DNA of 64,000 bases from Roseinatronobacter ekhonensis (lineage in GTDB: Bacteria; Pseudomonadota; Alphaproteobacteria; Rhodobacterales; Rhodobacteraceae), in the NCBI RefSeq assembly GCF_900499075.1, contig NZ_UIHC01000008.1, forward strand, positions 1 to 64,000. Reading direction: 5' to 3'. Positions 1 through 9,307 of the stretch are shown here, one piece after another. Below the pieces are notes generated by a model that saw nothing but the letters and a program-made list of their open reading frames with translations, was not told the origin of the DNA and did no database searches. The translations under genes were made by a program, and so were the position numbers. Each line of letters opens with the position of its first letter. Position 1 is the first letter of the stretch.

Positions 1-57
1 CGCAAGCCTCAAGCTCGAGGCGGGCTGGTGAGGAAAGAAAGTCAGGGCGGATCATAA

Positions 58-207
58 GCAATAGCTGAATCGTTCCAAACCCAGCAGTCAAGTCAACAAA
101 TTCGGCTTCTGCAGGACTCGGAGTATAACCAGCAATATATCGGGCCGTTACGCAACCGCCGCGATCTGGTGGTCGGCGACACGCGGCTCGCCGCAGCCTT
201 TGCCTAG
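58..207 (+). other. possible 3' remnant of a coding region at the left edge
   Basis: This frame stays open from just after a stop at 55-57 to a TAG at 205-207 and reads like protein, ending in residues such as NRRDLVVGDTRLAAAFA. No ATG or GTG with a ribosome binding site precedes it. It could be the tail of a decayed gene or simply intergenic sequence that happens to be open. I see no recognisable family. The rest of positions 1-304 shows no other feature I can support. Confidence 0.2.
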
Positions 208-304
208 AATTTGAGCGGCCCCTTGCCGCAGCGCAGCAAGGCGGCTTTCCCCTTATGCCGCAATCGGCTAATGGTTGACCATAAGGTATAAGAGGAGACG
301 CCGG

Positions 305-577
305 ATGTTCAAATTTCTGTTCGGAAACAAAGCCGCGGCCCCCGAGGTCAAGCGCGAGACCCAGCGCGAAACCATTCAACGGGCGCAAGGTGAGATTAAC
401 GAGATTCTGGCCACGCTCAGCCCCAAGCCGCGCATTACCATTTACCCCGAAGAGGGCAGCTTTATCATTGATCTGCCAGAGCAGATGCCCGACGAGGCAA
501 AGGCCCTTCCCGCTCCAGATAAATCCGCAGATGCACCAGCAGGCGACAGCAAGCCGCAGGCGCAGGCAGAAGCCTGA
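305..577 (+). CDS. small hypothetical protein, 90 aa
   Basis: The chosen ATG lies 8 bases after AGGAG (292-296); an in-frame TTG at 275 lacks this support. The protein starts MFKFLFGNK, has a charged Gln/Glu/Arg-rich helical segment at about residues 14-40, then a short beta-like stretch (RITIYPEEGSFIIDLPE), and ends in an Ala/Pro/Asp-rich disordered tail. No signal peptide or clear transmembrane helix is visible. It precedes metY by 70 bases on the same strand and may be co-transcribed with it. I do not recognise a functional family. Confidence 0.6.
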   Translation: MFKFLFGNKAAAPEVKRETQRETIQRAQGEINEILATLSPKPRITIYPEEGSFIIDLPEQMPDEAKALPAPDKSADAPAGDSKPQAQAEA

Positions 578-647
578 TCCAACGGCTTGCCCTGCCCGCT
601 CCTGTGTCGTAGCGTCGCGCCCGTAACCATGGGAGGATGACAGGCCG

Positions 648-1937
648 ATGAGCGAGACACCGCAAGCTTTCGAGACGTTGCAGATCCACGCAGGTGCCAA
701 GCCGGACCCGGCCACGGGTGCGCGGCAGGTTCCGATTTACCAGACCACCGCCTATGCATTCCGCGATGCAGATCACGCAGCCGCACTGTTCAATCTGCAA
801 GAAGTGGGCTTTATCTATTCGCGGCTGACCAACCCGACTGTGTTCGCGTTGCAAGACCGCATGGCCGCGCTAGAAGGCGGTGCCGGCGCTGTTGCCTGTT
901 CTTCCGGCCACGCGGCGCAGATTCTGGCGCTGTTCACCATCATGGGTCCGGGGATGAACATCGTCAGTTCCAACCGGCTGTATGGCGGGACGGTGACGCA
1001 GTTTACCCAGACCATCCGCCGCTTTGGCTGGTCGGCCAGCCTTGTGGACATTGACGATACCGCCGCTGTCGAAGCCGCAATCGACGAGAATACCCGCGCG
1101 ATTTTCTGCGAATCCATCGCCAATCCGGGCGGGCATATCGCCGACCTGCCCGCGCTGGCCGAAATTGCGGACCGCCACGGCATTCCGCTAATCGTGGATA
1201 ACACCACCGCGACGCCCTATCTGTGCCGCCCGATCGAGCATGGCGCAACGCTGGTTATCCACTCGCTCACGAAATACCTGACCGGCAACGGCACCGTGAC
1301 CGGCGGCTGCATTGTCGATTCGGGCAAGTTCGACTGGTCCGCCAATGACAAGTTCCCGTCGCTGTCGCAACCCGAACCGGCCTATCATGGATTGAAGTTC
1401 CACGAAGCGCTGGGGCCGTTGGCCTTCATGTTCAACGCCATTGCCGTCGGCATGCGCGATCTGGGCATGACGCTGAACCCGCAGGCCGCACATTACACCA
1501 TGATGGGGATCGAAACCCTGTCGCTGCGTATGGACCGGCATTGCGAAAACGCGCTCAAAGTCGCGCAATGGCTGGAAAACCATCCGGCAGTCGATCATGT
1601 GACCTATGCGGGGCTGCCGTCGTCGCCGGTATATGACCGCGTCGCCAAGATTTGCCCCAAAGGCGCGTCATCCTTGTTCACCTTCGCGCTGAAGGACGGA
1701 TACGCGGCCTGTGTCAAACTGATCGATTCGGTTGAACTGTTCAGCCATGTCGCCAACCTGGGCGACACGCGCTCGCTGATTATCCATTCGGCCTCTACCA
1801 CGCACCGGCAGTTGACAGAGGCGCAGCAAGTCGCGGCGGGTGCGGCACCCAATGTGGTGCGCGTGTCCATCGGGACCGAAAACGCCGATGACATCATCGC
1901 CGATCTGGAACAGGCTTTGGCAAAGGCCACTGCATAA
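648..1937 (+). CDS. metY: O-acetylhomoserine aminocarboxypropyltransferase (O-acetylhomoserine sulfhydrylase)
   Basis: This is a PLP-dependent enzyme of the Cys/Met metabolism family that makes homocysteine from O-acetylhomoserine and sulfide. The PLP lysine is K209 in HSLTKYLTGNG; the upstream IVDNTTATPYL segment carries the conserved Asp that contacts the cofactor ring. The N-terminal QIHAGAKPDPATGARQVPIY signature is typical. At 429 residues it fits MetY better than the shorter MetZ or MetB enzymes (about 380-400). The start follows GGAGG in the leader by about 10 bases. Substrate preference (acetyl versus succinyl ester) is inferred from length and family resemblance only. Confidence 0.88.
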   Translation: MSETPQAFETLQIHAGAKPDPATGARQVPIYQTTAYAFRDADHAAALFNLQEVGFIYSRLTNPTVFALQDRMAALEGGAGAVACSSGHAAQILALFTIMGPGMNIVSSNRLYGGTVTQFTQTIRRFGWSASLVDIDDTAAVEAAIDENTRAIFCESIANPGGHIADLPALAEIADRHGIPLIVDNTTATPYLCRPIEHGATLVIHSLTKYLTGNGTVTGGCIVDSGKFDWSANDKFPSLSQPEPAYHGLKFHEALGPLAFMFNAIAVGMRDLGMTLNPQAAHYTMMGIETLSLRMDRHCENALKVAQWLENHPAVDHVTYAGLPSSPVYDRVAKICPKGASSLFTFALKDGYAACVKLIDSVELFSHVANLGDTRSLIIHSASTTHRQLTEAQQVAAGAAPNVVRVSIGTENADDIIADLEQALAKATA

Positions 1938-2054
1938 TCCGGCTGGGGCGCGCCGCGCGACACTTGCGGCGCGCCTGAGCAATTTTTCGCTATCATCCGG
2001 CCCATCGCGGTTTTCCGACTCCCGATGCGCTCTGGAATTTGCTAAGGCCAAGTC

Positions 2055-4664
2055 ATGAAACCGAATTTTGCCCTTGGCCTGACAGATGACGGCATCACGC
2101 TGTGGCAGTGTGATGGCGGCGAATGGTGGCGTGTTGGTGCCGTGTCGATGGATGCGCCCGACATGGACGACCAGATGACAAAACTGGTCGCAACTGCCAA
2201 ATCCAATGCGCCGGACGGGGTGGTGACGAAACTGGTCATCCCCGACGACCAGATCCTGTACACGCACCTGCCTGCGGGCACTGGCCCAGATGCGATCCGA
2301 GAGGGTTTGCAGGGCAAGACCCCCTATCCGGTCGAGGAACTGGATTTCGATTTCATCACCGATAGCAATGGCGTGCATGTTGCCGTTGTCGCGCGTGAGA
2401 CGTTGATCGAGGCTGAGGAATTTGCCAAGGATCAGGGTCTGAACCCGGTGTGCTTTGTGGCCGCACCCTCTGGCCAAGCCTTTGTGCAGGAACCGTTTTT
2501 TGCCCGTGTCCGGGGTGTTGATCCGTCGGCAGATCTGGAGCGCGGTGGCCCGATCCTGGTAGAGCGCGGCGACCTTGCAAATCGCCCGACACCGGACGCG
2601 AAACCCACTGCGCCATCGGATACAACACCGGCAGGGTCGGAAAAACCCGCCGCGTCGAAAGACACGGGCCCGACGCCGGACACGTCCGACGACGCAACAA
2701 CGAAGCGCGCTGGCATGTTTGCCACGAAGCCAGAGACACCTACGGTGAAAACCGGGTTTTCCGGGGCCCGAGGCGATGCGGCACCGAAAAAGGCCCGCAC
2801 CAAGGCTCGTAGCAAAGCTGCGCCCGGGGCGAGCAAGCCTCCAGCACACGAAGAAAAACCAGCCGCATCAAGTGCCAGCAACGCCGACAGCGCTTCAGAG
2901 TCGGTGTCATTCCGGTCGCGCCGGTCTGTGGCTTCGGATCCGCAAGCGGCGGGCGACACATCTGGAACCGCAACGCACCCTGCCAAACCCAGCAAGGCGT
3001 TGTCTGCACTGTCGAAATCGCGCAGCTTGTCACTTAGCAGCTTGGGCGGCGCCGCATTGGCGGAACGGCTGCGCAGTTCCGTGACTGCGCCCGTGTCACG
3101 GGCCAGCGGGCTGCTGGGTAGCCTGACAAGCAAACCTGCGGCGGCAAATCCCGCGCCGGTTGTTGCTCCGAAAGGGGCAACGCCTGAGAGCACGCCCGCC
3201 AAAACCGTGCCGAAACCGACGCCTGCCGCGAAACCCGTGGCGGCATCTGCGACGCCGCGCAAGCCGGACGCGGACCCGGAAGCCGAACGGCTGACCGTGT
3301 TTGGCGCGCGCCGCAACGCGACGACGCCCGAGAAAAAACTGCCGCAACGCGCGCTTGCGATCAGCGGCGCGGCATTGCTATTGGTGCTGGCGGTGGTGGT
3401 CTGGGTGTTCTACTTCACCCGCGCATCCGAACCGGAACTGGCGCAGCCCATCCTTCCCGCAGAGTCGGTTGGGGAAATTGCCGCGCCCGACGCGCTTGCG
3501 CTGTCTGACGCAGAAGAGCCTGGCCCGGCAGCGGAGGAGGCGGCAGAGGTCGAGGCCGCACTTGGCTTGTCCGATGCCGCGCAGCAGCAAGGCGCGCAAC
3601 CCGCCGCAGAGGCAGAGAATGCTGAACCCGAGGGTGTGACATCCGATACGGCGACACCGTCGGTCGCAGCGCCCACGCAAGATGCCGGGCGTCTGGCGGC
3701 CTTGCGCTCGGTGCGTGCCATTGCCCCGGAAGGGCGCGGCACATTGCCCGATGTGCAAGCCGCCCCCGCGCCTTTTGGCACCAACCCGCTACCACCGCTG
3801 CGCGGGGCAGACGCAGACCCTCTCGCACCTGCCGAAGAACCCGAGGTTGCGCAATCGACACTACCGCCGGGCGAGGACGCACTCGACATTGTCGTGACCC
3901 AAGGGGCGCCCGCCGCTACCCCGCCAGTGCGCCCCGAGGGGCTGGCCCCGACGCCACCGCCCGAGCCGGAACCCGCCGTCGCGGCCCCTGCCCCGCTGGA
4001 TGAAAGCGGGTTGGTGATTGACGTGACCGGCGGCACACCGCCCGCCATACCGCCCGACCGCCCCGAGGGGATCGCGCCAGAGCCGCCAGAAGCGCCGGAC
4101 ACCCCTGCCGAGCAGACCGGCGGCGCGGCACAAGACGAAGATCAGGCCAGCCTGACGCCGCCTCCGGGCGGTGTTTCGCTGGATATGCTGACGCCCGCGG
4201 CGCGCCCCGCCGCGATTGTCGAGCAGGCAGAGGCGCGGGCGGAGCAATTCGCAACAGCCACGCCGCAAGCGGTGGCTGCGTCTTTGCGCCCGTCCGACCG
4301 CCCCAACAGTTTTTCGCAAACCGTGCAGCGCGCCCTTGCAGCCGCGCGCATAAGGCAAGCCGCCACACCAGAGCCGGAGGTGGTCCAAGCCTCGGCTGCC
4401 TCTGTCGCGCCGCGCATTCCCAGCTCTGCCTCTGTCACGCGCGCAGCCACGCAAACCCGCGCGATTAACCTGCGCCAGATCAACCTGCTGGGCGTGATGG
4501 GCACACCATCGGCGCGGCGCGCGCTGGTCCGGCTGGATAACGGGCGCGTCGTCACCGTGCAGGTTGGCGAGCGGCTGGATGGCGGCCAAGTCACAGCAAT
4601 CGGTGATACCGAATTGCGTTACAACAAACGCGGGCGCGATGTTGTCCTGCGCATTGCGTCCTGA
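2055..4664 (+). CDS. PilM/GspL-like plus PilP-like single-span membrane protein, 869 aa
   Basis: The N-terminal ~150 residues resemble the actin-like fold of PilM/GspL pilus and type II secretion platform proteins: a segment with TPYPVEELDFDF is followed by VHVAVVARETLIEAEEFAKD, echoing the IPFP-EE-DF pattern of PilM. Residues about 150-435 are Ala/Pro/Lys/Ser-rich linker. One transmembrane helix lies near residues 436-455. After a long Ala/Pro/Glu-rich periplasmic linker, the last ~65 residues (LLGVMGTPSARRALVRLDNG onward, then VQVGERLDGGQVTAIG) resemble the beta domain of PilP/GspC. No other pilus gene is nearby. Such proteins are sometimes labelled translation initiation factor 2 because of the repetitive linker; nothing here supports that. 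Confidence 0.6.
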   Translation: MKPNFALGLTDDGITLWQCDGGEWWRVGAVSMDAPDMDDQMTKLVATAKSNAPDGVVTKLVIPDDQILYTHLPAGTGPDAIREGLQGKTPYPVEELDFDFITDSNGVHVAVVARETLIEAEEFAKDQGLNPVCFVAAPSGQAFVQEPFFARVRGVDPSADLERGGPILVERGDLANRPTPDAKPTAPSDTTPAGSEKPAASKDTGPTPDTSDDATTKRAGMFATKPETPTVKTGFSGARGDAAPKKARTKARSKAAPGASKPPAHEEKPAASSASNADSASESVSFRSRRSVASDPQAAGDTSGTATHPAKPSKALSALSKSRSLSLSSLGGAALAERLRSSVTAPVSRASGLLGSLTSKPAAANPAPVVAPKGATPESTPAKTVPKPTPAAKPVAASATPRKPDADPEAERLTVFGARRNATTPEKKLPQRALAISGAALLLVLAVVVWVFYFTRASEPELAQPILPAESVGEIAAPDALALSDAEEPGPAAEEAAEVEAALGLSDAAQQQGAQPAAEAENAEPEGVTSDTATPSVAAPTQDAGRLAALRSVRAIAPEGRGTLPDVQAAPAPFGTNPLPPLRGADADPLAPAEEPEVAQSTLPPGEDALDIVVTQGAPAATPPVRPEGLAPTPPPEPEPAVAAPAPLDESGLVIDVTGGTPPAIPPDRPEGIAPEPPEAPDTPAEQTGGAAQDEDQASLTPPPGGVSLDMLTPAARPAAIVEQAEARAEQFATATPQAVAASLRPSDRPNSFSQTVQRALAAARIRQAATPEPEVVQASAASVAPRIPSSASVTRAATQTRAINLRQINLLGVMGTPSARRALVRLDNGRVVTVQVGERLDGGQVTAIGDTELRYNKRGRDVVLRIAS

Positions 4665-4697
4665 GTGGCACGACCCTGAACCGGATAGAATAAACCC

Positions 4698-5294
4698 ATG
4701 ACCGAAAAACCTGTCGCCCCCGCTGTCAAAATCGGGCTGGAGCTGGGCCCCGTATTCCTGTTTTTCGTGGGGTATATCACCACCCGCGACCAGACCTTTG
4801 TCATTGCGGGCACCGAATATACAGCGTTTGTGCTGCTGACCGCTGCCTTCATCCCGGTGATGGCGCTGGCCACCTTTGTGCTGTGGCGGCTGTCGGGACG
4901 GTTGAGCAAGATGCAGCTTGTAACGCTGATTATGGTGGTCGTGTTCGGCGGGCTGACGGTCTGGCTGAATGACGACCGGTTTTTCAAGATGAAGCCCACC
5001 GCGATTTACGGCATATTCGCTATTTTGCTTGGCATTGGCCTGTTGCGGGGGCAAAGCTGGCTGCAACTGGTCATGGAAGGTGCGCTGCCGCTGACGCATG
5101 AGGGCTGGATGGTCCTGACCAAGCGGCTGGCGTTTATGTTCCTAGCCATGGCCTGCGCGAACGAGATTGTCTTGCGCAATTTCTCGACCGATATGTGGGT
5201 CAATTTCCGCACGTTCGGCCTGCCGGTCGCTCTTTTCGCGTTTTTCCTGACGCAAGCCAAACTGTTCGAGCGGTATAAATCCTCGCCCGATTGA
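4698..5294 (+). CDS. yciB: inner-membrane septation protein YciB/IspZ family
   Basis: The 198-residue protein has about five hydrophobic helices spaced through its length, with the family-typical start EKPVAPAVKIGLELGPVFLFF and an internal segment RFFKMKPTAIYGIFA. In other bacteria YciB (IspZ) is an inner-membrane protein linked to cell-envelope integrity and intracellular spreading or septation; its biochemical activity is not settled. The gene follows the PilM/PilP-like gene by 33 bases on the same strand and meets trgB tail to tail with no gap. Confidence 0.85.
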   Translation: MTEKPVAPAVKIGLELGPVFLFFVGYITTRDQTFVIAGTEYTAFVLLTAAFIPVMALATFVLWRLSGRLSKMQLVTLIMVVVFGGLTVWLNDDRFFKMKPTAIYGIFAILLGIGLLRGQSWLQLVMEGALPLTHEGWMVLTKRLAFMFLAMACANEIVLRNFSTDMWVNFRTFGLPVALFAFFLTQAKLFERYKSSPD

Positions 5295-6407
5295 TCAGCC
5301 GCCGCGCAGGCGGTCGCGGTTCAGGGCGAGCCAATAGGCACTTGTCAGAAGCGGGCCGTTCTGGACCTCTCCGGTTTGGACAAGTTGCATCAGCCGGTCA
5401 AAACTGATGACGTGGCGGCGGATGTCCTCATGCTCCGACGCCAAGCCGCCAATAGCGCCGTCATCTTGTGGCAGGTCACACAGGGCCAGATATTGAAACA
5501 GGAATTCCGTGATCGCGCCCGGAGAGGGATAGGACTGCCCGATCACGTGCAAGGCGTCGAGGTCCAGCGTTAGCCCCGCCTCTTCCTGCGCTTCGCGAAG
5601 GGCCGCCTGTTGCGGGGTTTCGCCTGCATCTATCCGACCGGCAATCGCCTCTAGCGACCAGCAGTTCGCGGCGTTGCGCAGATACGGCCCGTAGCGGAAC
5701 TGTTCCACAAGCATGACGCTATCGCGCGCCGGATCGTAGGGCAGAACGGTGGTCGCATCGGACATCACAAAACCCGCGCGGCGCACGACCTCGCTTGGCG
5801 TGCCGTCAAACCGGCGAAAGCGCAGGTCGTCCGACTGCACGCCAAAGAAATACGCATAAGGATGGCTTGTGCTGAGCGGGATCACATCATCCTGCGACGG
5901 GGAACGCCGCAGGCTGTGCGGGCTGGTTTCACTGCGGGCGCGCAATCGTGCGGCAGCATGCGCCAGAAGCATCGGGTAGCGGACGGCCAGATGCTCTGCC
6001 GGATGGCGGCGCGCCAGCGCAAGCACCTCTGCGCTAGCCAGCGTTGCGGCCTCTCCGAAACGGATGACCCACTCTTCCAGCCGCCATGCACGGGCCCCGA
6101 CGGACGGTTTGGTTTCGGCGGGGCGATACACCCAGACGGCGCGCCCCTTGGTGTCCGTGGCCCCCGCGCGGGTATAGCCAAAGAGCCCTTCATAAAGGTC
6201 CAGCCGCGCAAGCTGGCCGGCATCCGGGGACAGCACCATTCCCTGCGCAACCGCGCCCACACGGTCCGCCAACGCCGGATACCCGTTGCGGTCGATCACG
6301 TCATGATCGGGCAATTGCGCAAGCTGCACCGGGCAGTCCCCTCCAAGGACCGCGCGGCGCAGCGGGTCATACCGAAGCGTGCCAAACAGAAAAACCTGAT
6401 CGCTCAT
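5295..6407 (-). CDS. trgB: TrgB-type protein: gamma-glutamylcyclotransferase-like domain fused to Nudix hydrolase
   Basis: Residues 1 to about 115 resemble the AIG2/gamma-glutamylcyclotransferase fold (FLFGTLRYDPL at the start, DLYEGLFGYTR in the middle). Residues about 200-365 form an ADP-ribose pyrophosphatase-like Nudix domain with a complete Nudix box at 257-279 (GRIDAGE, then REAQEEAGL), so it should bind the catalytic metal. In Rhodobacter sphaeroides TrgB belongs to a tellurite-resistance locus; that role is inherited by homology and not shown here. It overlaps trgA by ATGA at 6404-6407, indicating translational coupling. Confidence 0.82.
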   Translation of the reverse strand: MSDQVFLFGTLRYDPLRRAVLGGDCPVQLAQLPDHDVIDRNGYPALADRVGAVAQGMVLSPDAGQLARLDLYEGLFGYTRAGATDTKGRAVWVYRPAETKPSVGARAWRLEEWVIRFGEAATLASAEVLALARRHPAEHLAVRYPMLLAHAAARLRARSETSPHSLRRSPSQDDVIPLSTSHPYAYFFGVQSDDLRFRRFDGTPSEVVRRAGFVMSDATTVLPYDPARDSVMLVEQFRYGPYLRNAANCWSLEAIAGRIDAGETPQQAALREAQEEAGLTLDLDALHVIGQSYPSPGAITEFLFQYLALCDLPQDDGAIGGLASEHEDIRRHVISFDRLMQLVQTGEVQNGPLLTSAYWLALNRDRLRGG

Positions 6408-6871
6408 CGGGCGTTGCGCCGGGCTTCCATCAGCCGGTAGAGCAGCGACAGCACCACCCCCGCCACAACGCTGAAAACGCCCATCGGGACCAGCAGGTCG
6501 GGCACGGCAATATCTGCCGCGCCCTCTGCGACATAGTCGAAAAACCCGTTCATAGCCTCGCCCAGATCATCGTATCGGGTTTTGTAGCCTAGCCGGAACG
6601 TGTCGACAGTTGCTCCGGCGGCCAGCGCCAGAAAGACCGCGACGACCAGTCCCTGCACCACCGCAAAGACGGATCCGATAGCGCGCGCGTCAATGCGCGG
6701 TCCCGCGACAATCCAGCCCGACACGGCAGCCATGACCGCGGCGACGGTGTTGACCATGCCCGAAACCCGCGCACCCTCTTGCAACAGTTGAAATGTCGTT
6801 GCGCTATAGACCGCGAAGCCCGCAAACGCGAGCATGGCAAAAAGCCGCGTCAGGGTTGGTTGAGAAGACAT
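6404..6871 (-). CDS. trgA: TrgA family integral membrane protein
   Basis: The 155-residue protein has four predicted hydrophobic segments (near residues 8-25, 36-55, 64-85 and 127-147). Its pattern and its placement directly before trgB match the TrgA family, first described with TrgB in tellurite resistance of Rhodobacter sphaeroides. Its molecular function is unknown. The start lies 19 bases after the mltG stop, so fabF-mltG-trgA-trgB may be one transcript. Confidence 0.8.
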   Translation of the reverse strand: MSSQPTLTRLFAMLAFAGFAVYSATTFQLLQEGARVSGMVNTVAAVMAAVSGWIVAGPRIDARAIGSVFAVVQGLVVAVFLALAAGATVDTFRLGYKTRYDDLGEAMNGFFDYVAEGAADIAVPDLLVPMGVFSVVAGVVLSLLYRLMEARRNAR

Positions 6872-6890
6872 GGACTCACCTATACAAAAC

Positions 6891-8045
6891 TCAGTTGTCC
6901 CGTGCGCGCTCTGCCTCTATCTCGCGCCAACGGGCCACGGCGCGGTTATGATCTGCCAGATTTGTGCTGAAAGTATGACCGCCTGTGCCGTCCGCGACAA
7001 AAAACAGATACGGCGTGTCATCCGGGTTCAGCGCGGCTGCAATTGCGGCGCGGCCGGGGTTTGCAATGGGCGTGGGCGGCAGACCGTCTATGCGATAGGT
7101 GTTGTAAGGCGTGATCGCATCCAGTTCGGACCGGCGCAACCCGCGCCCCAACGTGCCCTGCCCTTGGGTGATGCCATAGATCACCGTGGGGTCGGTTTGC
7201 AGCCGCATAGGCGTGTTCAGCCGGTTGACGAAAACCCCTGCCACCTGCGGACGCTCGTCAGGGTCGGCCGTTTCCTTTTCGACGATAGAGGCCATGATGA
7301 GCGCCTCATAGGGCGTTTCATAGGGCAAATCCTCGGCGCGGGTGTCCCACAATTCTGCCAGTATGCCTTCCTGCCGGTTGCGCATTTCGCTCAACAGTTC
7401 GGCCCGGTCCTGCCCGCGTTCCACGGCGTAGCTGTCGGGGGCCAGCCAGCCCTCTTCGGGTTGCTCACCCGGTTCTCCCGACAGGAATTCTGCCTGCCGC
7501 AGCCCGTCCCAGATTTGCCAGCTTGTCACGCCCTCTGCCACGGTAATGCGCAGGCTGATATCGGGCATGGCACTGAAGCGGGCATACTCTTCGGGCGGGG
7601 GTGTGCCTGCGTCGAATTCAATAACGGTTTCAAAGCGTTGCGTGGCAGGGTCCAATTCTCGCACCAGCGTGTCGATACGCGTCACCCCAATGCGATACTG
7701 AATTTCCGATCCGCAGGTGGATGCGCCGCCACGGGTCAGGATATCCATGATCTCGTCCATCGAGGCCGCTTCGGGCACCAGATACGAGCCGAAACGCAAC
7801 TGATCCGCACGCTCGGTATAGCGCGCGCCGATGCGGAAAACTTGCGGCGATCCGATCGCACCCATCTGGGACAACTGGCCAGAGACCTGTTGCAAGTTGG
7901 CCCCCGGCGCAACGCGGTAACAAATGGCCTGCGCCAAAGGACCGGGCGCGGTAAACTGGCGCTGGCCCGCGGCGATGATGATGGCGAGCGCGATCAGGCC
8001 CACGATCATCAGGGTGAACGCATTGGCGACAATGTGGCGGATCAT
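6891..8045 (-). CDS. mltG: endolytic murein transglycosylase MltG
   Basis: This YceG-family protein of 384 residues has an N-terminal membrane anchor (residues about 5-25), a LysM-like region (ITVAEGVTSWQIWDGL), and the catalytic domain with EKETADPDERPQVAGVF, where the first Glu is the catalytic residue, followed by LQTDPTVIYGI and NTYRIDGLPPTPIANPGR. MltG cleaves nascent glycan strands in the periplasm and sets glycan length. Its ATG overlaps the fabF stop, so the two are translationally coupled, a frequent arrangement in alphaproteobacteria. Confidence 0.93.
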   Translation of the reverse strand: MIRHIVANAFTLMIVGLIALAIIIAAGQRQFTAPGPLAQAICYRVAPGANLQQVSGQLSQMGAIGSPQVFRIGARYTERADQLRFGSYLVPEAASMDEIMDILTRGGASTCGSEIQYRIGVTRIDTLVRELDPATQRFETVIEFDAGTPPPEEYARFSAMPDISLRITVAEGVTSWQIWDGLRQAEFLSGEPGEQPEEGWLAPDSYAVERGQDRAELLSEMRNRQEGILAELWDTRAEDLPYETPYEALIMASIVEKETADPDERPQVAGVFVNRLNTPMRLQTDPTVIYGITQGQGTLGRGLRRSELDAITPYNTYRIDGLPPTPIANPGRAAIAAALNPDDTPYLFFVADGTGGHTFSTNLADHNRAVARWREIEAERARDN

Positions 8046-9307
8046 CAGCTTTCCAGTTTGCGCAAAACAAGGCTGGCATTGGTGCCGCCAAAGCCGAAAC
8101 TGTTGGACAGCGCCACGTCGATCCTGCGTTTGCGTGCCGCGTTCGCGGCGAGGTCGAGCGGGGTTTCCACCGCAGGGGTGTCAAGGTTCAGCGTCGGCGG
8201 CGCGATCTGGTCGCGGATGGCAAGGATCGAGAAGATCGCCTCTACCGCGCCCGCAGCCCCCAACAAATGCCCGATGGCCGATTTGGTCGAGGACATGGTC
8301 GCCTGCTCCGCAGCCGCCCCCAACAGGCGCTCCACCGCCGCAAGTTCGATCACATCGGCCATGGTCGATGTGCCATGCGCGTTGATATAGTCAATCTCCG
8401 ACGTGTCGATCCCGGCGCGTTTGACCGCCGCCTGCATCGAGCGCAGCGCGCCGTCGCCATCTTCTGCGGGCGCGGTGATGTGATAGGCGTCGCCCGACAT
8501 GCCATAACCGATGATTTCGGCATAAATCTTGGCACCACGCGCTTTGGCGTGCTCGTAATCTTCCAGAACGACAACGCCCGCACCCTCGCCCATCACAAAG
8601 CCGTCGCGGTCCGTGTCATAGGGGCGCGAGGCCGCTTTGGGATCGTCGCCGCGCTTGGTCGACAGCGCCTTGCAGGCGTTGAACCCCGCAATGCCGATTT
8701 CGCAGATCGGGCTTTCGGCCCCGCCTGCGACCATGACATCCGCGTCACCCCACTGGATTAGCCGCGCGGCATCGCCAATCGCGTGCGCACCGGTAGAGCA
8801 CGCCGTCACCACAGCGTGGTTCGGACCCTTGAACCCGTGGCGGATGCTGACCTGCCCCGACACAAGATTGATCAGCGCGCTGGGAATGAAAAACGGCGAG
8901 ACGCGGCGCGGCCCACGGTCGCGCAGCAGCACGGCCGTTTCGGCAATGGATTGCAGCCCGCCGATGCCCGACCCGATCATCACGCCAGTGCGGCAGCGCG
9001 CGTCCTCATCCTCTGGCATCCAGCCGGAATCGCGGATTGCCTGTTCAGCGGCGGCCACGCCATACAGGATGAATTCGTCAACCTTGCGCGCTTCTTTCGG
9101 TTCCATCCAATCGTCGGGGTTGAAACTGCCGTCGGACCCGTCACCGCGTGGCACTTCGCAGGCATAGCTGGTCGCAAGATGACTGGCATCAAACCGGGTG
9201 ATGGGCCCTGCGCCGGACTGCCCCGCCAGCAAGCGCGACCATGTGGCCTCTACACCGCAAGCCAGCGGCGTAACCATTCCCAAGCCTGTGACAACTACCC
9301 TGCGCAT
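8045..9307 (-). CDS. fabF: beta-ketoacyl-ACP synthase II
   Basis: FabF condenses malonyl-ACP with acyl-ACP in fatty acid elongation. The protein (420 aa) shows the thiolase-fold catalytic set: Cys in VVTACSTGAHAIG, His in YINAHGTSTMAD and His in SAIGHLLGAAGAVE. The start VVTGLGMVTPL is typical. No acpP gene precedes it; the 196 bases upstream contain nothing I recognise and the next gene is adenine deaminase. The acyl carrier protein gene therefore lies elsewhere, unlike in many genomes. Confidence 0.95.
   Translation of the reverse strand: MRRVVVTGLGMVTPLACGVEATWSRLLAGQSGAGPITRFDASHLATSYACEVPRGDGSDGSFNPDDWMEPKEARKVDEFILYGVAAAEQAIRDSGWMPEDEDARCRTGVMIGSGIGGLQSIAETAVLLRDRGPRRVSPFFIPSALINLVSGQVSIRHGFKGPNHAVVTACSTGAHAIGDAARLIQWGDADVMVAGGAESPICEIGIAGFNACKALSTKRGDDPKAASRPYDTDRDGFVMGEGAGVVVLEDYEHAKARGAKIYAEIIGYGMSGDAYHITAPAEDGDGALRSMQAAVKRAGIDTSEIDYINAHGTSTMADVIELAAVERLLGAAAEQATMSSTKSAIGHLLGAAGAVEAIFSILAIRDQIAPPTLNLDTPAVETPLDLAANAARKRRIDVALSNSFGFGGTNASLVLRKLES

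Noticed and set aside
30-60. GAGGAAAG followed by AGTCAGGGCGG resembling the start of an RNase P RNA core
   Set aside because: The conserved continuation and the ACAGAAA-type partner motif of RNase P RNA are missing within the following 300 bases.
1668-2849. A 393-codon open frame on the minus strand
   Set aside because: It spans the end of metY, the gap and the next gene on the opposite strand; Arg/Cys-rich composition and no start support.
3861-5099. A 412-codon open frame on the minus strand
   Set aside because: It lies opposite the PilM/PilP-like gene and yciB, is rich in Arg/Gln/His as expected for antisense high-GC frames, and has no domain.
6891-8390. A 506-codon open frame on the plus strand opposite mltG
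   Set aside because: mltG and fabF on the minus strand have clear catalytic motifs; the plus-strand frame has none.
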